In this document: positions 60,291-64,000 of the stretch, piece after piece
Layout: each line of letters opens with the position of its first letter
How positions within the stretch are numbered: the first letter of the stretch is position 1
From: Cacajao melanocephalus
Lineage: Eukaryota > Chordata > Mammalia > Primates > Pitheciidae
Assembly: GCA_963573385.1 (NCBI GenBank)
Contig: CAUYLG010047118.1
Coordinates: 62,001 to 126,000, forward strand
Length of the DNA: 64,000 nt
Reading direction: 5' to 3'
The notes under the pieces: generated by a model
Database searches by the model: none
Told to the model about the DNA's origin: nothing
Seen by the model: the letters and a program-made list of their open reading frames with translations, nothing else
Made by a program: the position numbers and the translations under genes

Positions 60291-60946
60291 TTGTGCAGTT
60301 ATTTGGAGGACATCAGACACTGACCATTTGAGTCGCTGAAGTTCTTGCGTTGGTTCTTTCTCATCTCCGTATGTGGGTGTTCCTTTAACTGCAGTATAGA
60401 TTAAGTATAGTCAGTAGGCTTCTTTTCTTGATGTTTTCTCACAGGGCCAAGGCTTTGTGCAGGGCCTTTGTTTGTAGCTGCCTTTTCTTTGGTTTCACAG
60501 CAGGAAGGGGGTGGGTGTTAGTGAGGTGATTTTGGTGTTGAATCTTTTGGTTTGAGGGTGTGATCTGGTAGGTGATGCTTAGCTATTGTGGTTGATTGGT
60601 AGACTCTTGCTCAGTCATGTGGCTCCCTATACCCTTATGTTTCCTCACCAATTGCAATCATGCTCCCTCTGAATGCTCTGAAAGTGTGGGCTTCTCTCTC
60701 ACTTGAGTACTGGCTGCTGTAGATTGCAACTTGGCACTCCCAGGCTACTCACCACAGCTCTGGAGTGATCTCAGGGCTTATGTGCCCTCCCCAACTTGGA
60801 AGCTGCAAAGAAAGAGACCTTAGAAGTGGTTGCGGCCAAGGGTTTTTACTTGTCTCCTGGGGGCTCCACCCCAGAGAGATTCAGATCAGTGATCACCCAG
60901 GGCAGTCAGCCCTAGTTGGGGGCTATGTGATGTGGGCCTAAGCCAG

Positions 60947-61001
60947 GGGTTCCCTTCCTGGTGATAATGAGCAGGGATTCCCTTCCTGGTAATAATGAGC
61001 A
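60947..61001 (+). repeat. 28-bp tandem duplication in the L1 5' UTR
   Basis: 'ttcccttcctggtgataatg' (60950-60969) recurs as 'ttcccttcctggtaataatg' (60978-60997), each followed by 'agcagg'. Confidence 0.93.
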
Positions 61002-62122
61002 GGAGCCATGGGAGATAGACTGGTTTCCTCTTCTTGGGTCAGCTTCTGGGTGTTGGAGGTGTGGATAAGGCACTTAGGGTCCTTGTTCCTTTTTTAGTCT
61101 GAAGGTAATGGAATAGTACCAACACAAAGGCAGGGAAAGAGGGGCTTTTGGTTGCCCCTTGGGCCCCATCTCTGAGAAACACAGAGCTTCAGTTACTGGG
61201 AGTGTTCAACCAGTGGGGTGGGGTAGCTGCATTGCCAGTGTGAGCTTAGGGTTCTACTTGTTGGGCACCAGGGAGTCAAGGGCTCATGAGGAGGAGAAAC
61301 TGGTCTCCTCTCTGTGCTGTGGTGTGCTATAAGTTCGGGTGACTGTGGCATGCTGTAAGCTTGGGCATAGCTGTCAGACCAAAGGCAGCAGGAATAGAAC
61401 TGCTACTGTGGCAGTGGCGGGGGGCTGTCGGATGCCTCTGGGAGCCTCTCCCCAGGGAAACTCTGGGCTGCTACCAGTGGGTATGTTCACTGTGGGTGGG
61501 GTGACTGTTCTGTGGTCATGAACTAGGGACTCTGCCTGGTGAAGAGTGTAGTGGAGGTTCCCAGGGATGAGGAGCTGGACTCCTCTTCATATGGAGGATA
61601 TGGTGTGCTGGAGGTGCCTGTATAGTCACTAGGCCTTTTATCCTTTCCCAGCCTGCAAGCTGTTAGGGCAGTAGCATTGCAAGTGCAGGAGCAGAGAGAT
61701 TGCGGGTTGACTCTAAAGTTTATTCCTTGGAGAAATGCTGGTCTGTCTCTGTGGTGATCAGACAGGGGCAGAGTGGTTGTGTTGGAGTCCCAGGTTGGTT
61801 GGCCCTTCCCAGTGAGAAGTGTGGACTGGGACCTGCATGGAAAAGAGTCTGGTCACTTTTCCATGAGATGGGTATTCTGTGCTGGTGGTCCAGACCAGTC
61901 TTCGGTCCCTACAGACTCACCAGAATCTGGAGACAGTAAAAGTGAAGGCTGTGAAACAGTAAAGAAGGCAATCCATCCCTCCCACTGGGAGCTCTATCCC
62001 AGGGAATTACAGAGCTGCTCCTAGCTCAATAACCCCAGCAGGAGATGGCTGGGGACCCAGGCTGGGAGGACCCACCTAGTGAGAGAATATGGGATCAGGG
62101 ACTCACAAAACAGTCTGACAAC

Positions 62123-62594
62123 TTTTCTTTTCTTTTTATTTATTTATTTAATACTTTAAGTTCTGGAGTACATGTGCAGATCTTGCAGGATTGTTACATA
62201 GGTATACACATGCCATGGTGGTTTGCTGCATCCATCCCCCCATCATCTACATTAAGTATTTCTCCTAATGTTATCCCTCCCCAACCTCCCTATCCCCTAC
62301 TATCCCTCCCCTAGCTCCCCCACCTCCCAGCAGGCCTTGGTGTATGACGTTCTCCTTCCTGTGTCCATATGTTCTCATCGTTCAGCACCCACTTATGAGT
62401 GAGAACATGCAGTGCTTGGTTTTCTGTTCTTGTGTCAGTTTGCTGAGAATGATGGTTTCCAGCTTCATCCATGTCCCTGCAAAGGACATGAACTCATCCT
62501 TTTTTATGGCTGCATAGTATTCCATGGTGTATATGTTTCATAGTTTCTTTATCCAGTCTATCATTGATGGGCATTTGGGCTGGTTCCAAGTCTT
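62123..62594 (-). mobile_element. Second L1 3' end, 5'-truncated, antisense
   Basis: T-rich tail with (ATTT)n, then 'gtacatgtgcagatcttgca', 'gttacataggtatacacatg', 'cacttatgagtgagaacatg', 'tgcaaaggacatgaactcat' and 'gatgggcatttgggctggtt'. It is closer to the primate L1 consensus than its neighbour, so it is a younger L1PA/L1PB-type copy abutting the 5' end of the ORF2-deleted L1 in the same orientation. Confidence 0.92.
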
Positions 62595-62650
62595 GCAAAG
62601 ACATTATTTCTAAACAGTATCACATTCGTAGGTACCAGGTGTTAGGACAT

Positions 62651-63165
62651 TGACTTGGTTTGACTGTGTCTCTACCCAAATCTCATCTTGAATTGTAGCT
62701 CCCACAATTCCCATGTGTCATGGCAAGGACCTGGTGGGAGGTAATTGAATCATGGGGGCAAGTCTTTCCCGTGCTGTTCTTATGACAGTGAATAAGTCTT
62801 ATGAGATCTGATGGTTTTTTTTTTTTTTTTTTTTTTTAAAGACAGGGTTTCACCATGTTGGTCAAGCTGGTCTTGAACTCCCGACCTCAGGTGATCCGCC
62901 CGCCTTGGCCTCCAAAGTGCTTGGATTACAGGCGTGAGCCACCACGCCCGGCCGATCTGATGGTTTTATAAAGAGGAGTTCCCTGGACAAGTTTCCTCTT
63001 GTCTGCTGCCATGTAAGACATGCCTTTGCTTCTCCTTTGCCTTCCATCATTATTGTGAGGCCTACTCAGCCATGTGGAACTGTGAGTCCACTGGACCTGT
63101 TATTCTCTATAAATTACCCAATCTTTGGTATGTCTTTATCAGCAGCATGAAAACAGACTAATACA
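62651..63165 (+). mobile_element. THE1 (MaLR) solo LTR, interrupted by an Alu arm
   Basis: 'tgacttggtttgactgtgtc' at the left end, 'tctcatcttgaattgtagct', 'ggaggtaattgaatcatggg' and 'attgtgaggcctactcagcc', ending 'acagactaataca'. A perfect 5-bp target duplication 'gacat' flanks it (62646-62650 and 63166-63170). With the Alu and its extra target copy removed it is about 366 bases, the normal THE1 LTR length. Confidence 0.96.
62819..62953 (-). mobile_element. Left-arm-only Alu insertion, antisense
   Basis: Poly-T (62815-62837), then the reverse complement of the Alu left arm only ('gtttcaccatgttggtcaag' to 'gagccaccacgcccggcc'). No right arm is present. The 14-base target duplication 'gatctgatggtttt' is perfect at 62805-62818 and 62954-62967, so the single arm was inserted as such and is not a later deletion product. 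Confidence 0.93.
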
Positions 63166-63210
63166 GACATAAACATATCTTTTTGGGAGACACAGTTCAG
63201 CCTACAACAC

Positions 63211-63341
63211 AAAGCCCATTATACTCCTCAGGCAAGAGGCTGGGACAGAGCTAAGGTTGTCCCTGCTCAGACTCTTCCATGATGCTGGGAAGGCTATTCT
63301 AACCTTTGCTACAGGCCATTCTAGCTTGAGTTTTGCAATTT
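63211..63341. other. Short single-copy spacer
   Basis: Nothing is recognised between the MLT2 LTR and the next Alu. Confidence 0.5.
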
Positions 63342-63350
63342 AAGAAATCA

Positions 63351-63508
<158 letters not shown>

Positions 63509-63639
63509 GAAATCAATTTTGGGGGAGGGGTAAGGCAGGTGCAAAGAGTCAAATATGTTCTTATTCCTAAGTCCACTGCATAATCTCACCATCAATGATG
63601 GAGGGATCTTGTCATTTTATTTTTTCCCTTTCTGTCCTG

Positions 63640-64000
63640 AGTCAGTCAGGATAGTATGCTGGAGCAACAGACGACCCTAAAATCGCTATAACTTAAAACA
63701 ACAAAGAACCATTTGTTGTTTATGCTTTTGTGCCTCATAGGTCAGCTGTTCAGTGTGATCACGCAGGCACCTGAGCTGACAGGGCAACTTCCATGTTGAG
63801 TGGGGCCATTGGCCATATGAGATGAGAGAGAACTCTGGAGGGTCCCAATATCTGTGAGTTCCTTGGCCTGGAAGAGACTGGCACCATTTCTGAGCCAGTA
63901 CTGGTCCCAGTGCCATGCCTCTCACTAGGGCAAGAGTGCCAGCCTACCATGGGTCCAGAGGTGGGAGAGGAGGAAGTATTAGGCCAAATTTGCTAATGTC
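63640..64000 (+). mobile_element. LTR-like interspersed repeat (family A), runs off the window
   Basis: 'tatgctggagcaacagacga', 'cgctataacttaaaacaaca' and 'gagagaactctggagggtcc' match the repeat family also seen at 9175-9525. The right end lies beyond the window. Minus frames 63686-63950 are its shadows. Confidence 0.6.

Larger units (their letters stand above)
58888..62120 (-). mobile_element. L1 (L1MA/L1PB age) lacking almost all of ORF2, antisense
   Basis: From left to right in reverse complement: 3' UTR ('ttcaggggtatatgtgcagg'), the last few hundred bases of ORF2 up to 'gattccatgtctttgct' (59306-59322), then directly the ORF1-ORF2 spacer and ORF1 C-terminal part ('taatctcactggtcagtgta', 59356-59375), the ORF1 body, and a long 5' UTR (about 60290-62120; 'cacagggccaaggctttgtg', 'gtgggcctaagccaggggtt'). 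Compared with a complete L1 about 3.2 kb is missing. The 5' UTR contains a 28-bp tandem duplication (60947-61001). Open frames at 61339-62314 are 5' UTR translations. Confidence 0.85.
62595..63210 (+). mobile_element. ERVL MLT2-type LTR 3' part, interrupted by THE1
   Basis: Left piece 62595-62650 ('tcgtaggtaccaggtgttag') and right piece 63171-63210 ('catatctttttgggagacac', 'agttcagcctacaaca') together give the 3' end of an MLT2 LTR. THE1 sits between them. Confidence 0.85.

Noticed and set aside
61339..62314. Cluster of + strand frames (60-89 aa) considered as a GC-richer gene
   Set aside because: The DNA is the reverse complement of an L1 5' UTR, plus the start of an L1 3' end; the frames are by-products.

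Overview
The window is primate nuclear DNA, almost certainly human. Dimeric Alu elements of J, S and possibly Y age, THE1 and other MaLR LTRs, L1 copies of L1M to L1PB/L1MA age, and many older MIR, L2, MER5 and MLT1 copies are all visible by eye. The DNA is AT-rich, poor in CpG and has no CpG island. I could not support a single protein-coding exon, tRNA, rRNA or snRNA. Every open frame I examined is short, falls in a transposon, or looks like chance. The window is therefore intergenic or deep-intronic, and its content is layered mobile-element history plus single-copy DNA, part of which may be regulatory.

Layout. 1-1.6 kb: old antisense L1 ORF2 with an embedded Alu fragment and a (GT)20 tract. 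1.6-9.2 kb: mostly single-copy DNA with two MLT1-like LTRs, one full Alu and old L1 3' ends. 9.2-9.9 kb: an LTR-like repeat, then a hAT-like element. 9.9-16.7 kb: mainly single-copy, including a CpG-enriched stretch near 15.4 kb. 16.7-24.7 kb: an inverted Alu pair, several MIRs, a CpG-enriched single-copy block (19.4-20.2 kb), a local ~97-bp direct duplication, and a MIR that contains a 34-bp perfect palindrome. 29.2-31.6 kb: an L2-like element split by an Alu that appears to carry a 3' transduction, then an L1M 3' end. 33.8-41.7 kb: L1 pieces in both orientations (including an orphan L1 5' UTR and an L1 inserted in an L1), MLT1 LTRs and an Alu. 42-48.4 kb: MIR, L2, MER5A, a solo class I ERV LTR, and a long single-copy block with a strong G-quadruplex motif. 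48.4-54.8 kb: single-copy DNA with a TA-flanked DNA transposon and an AluJ. 54.8-63.2 kb: the most heavily nested part. A hAT-type transposon with an 8-bp target duplication was split by an LTR (itself split by THE1) and by an L1MA 3' end. It is followed by an L1 with an apparent twin-priming inversion, an L1 missing nearly all of ORF2, and an MLT2 > THE1 > Alu-left-arm nest with clean target duplications. 63.3-64 kb: an Alu with hybrid arms and another LTR-like repeat.

No genes act together here. I found no new biological system. The notable items are structural: unusual retrotransposition products, a fold-back palindrome, and a few single-copy blocks that deserve a conservation check. Repeat family names come from recall of consensus sequences, not from a database search, so subfamily labels are approximate.
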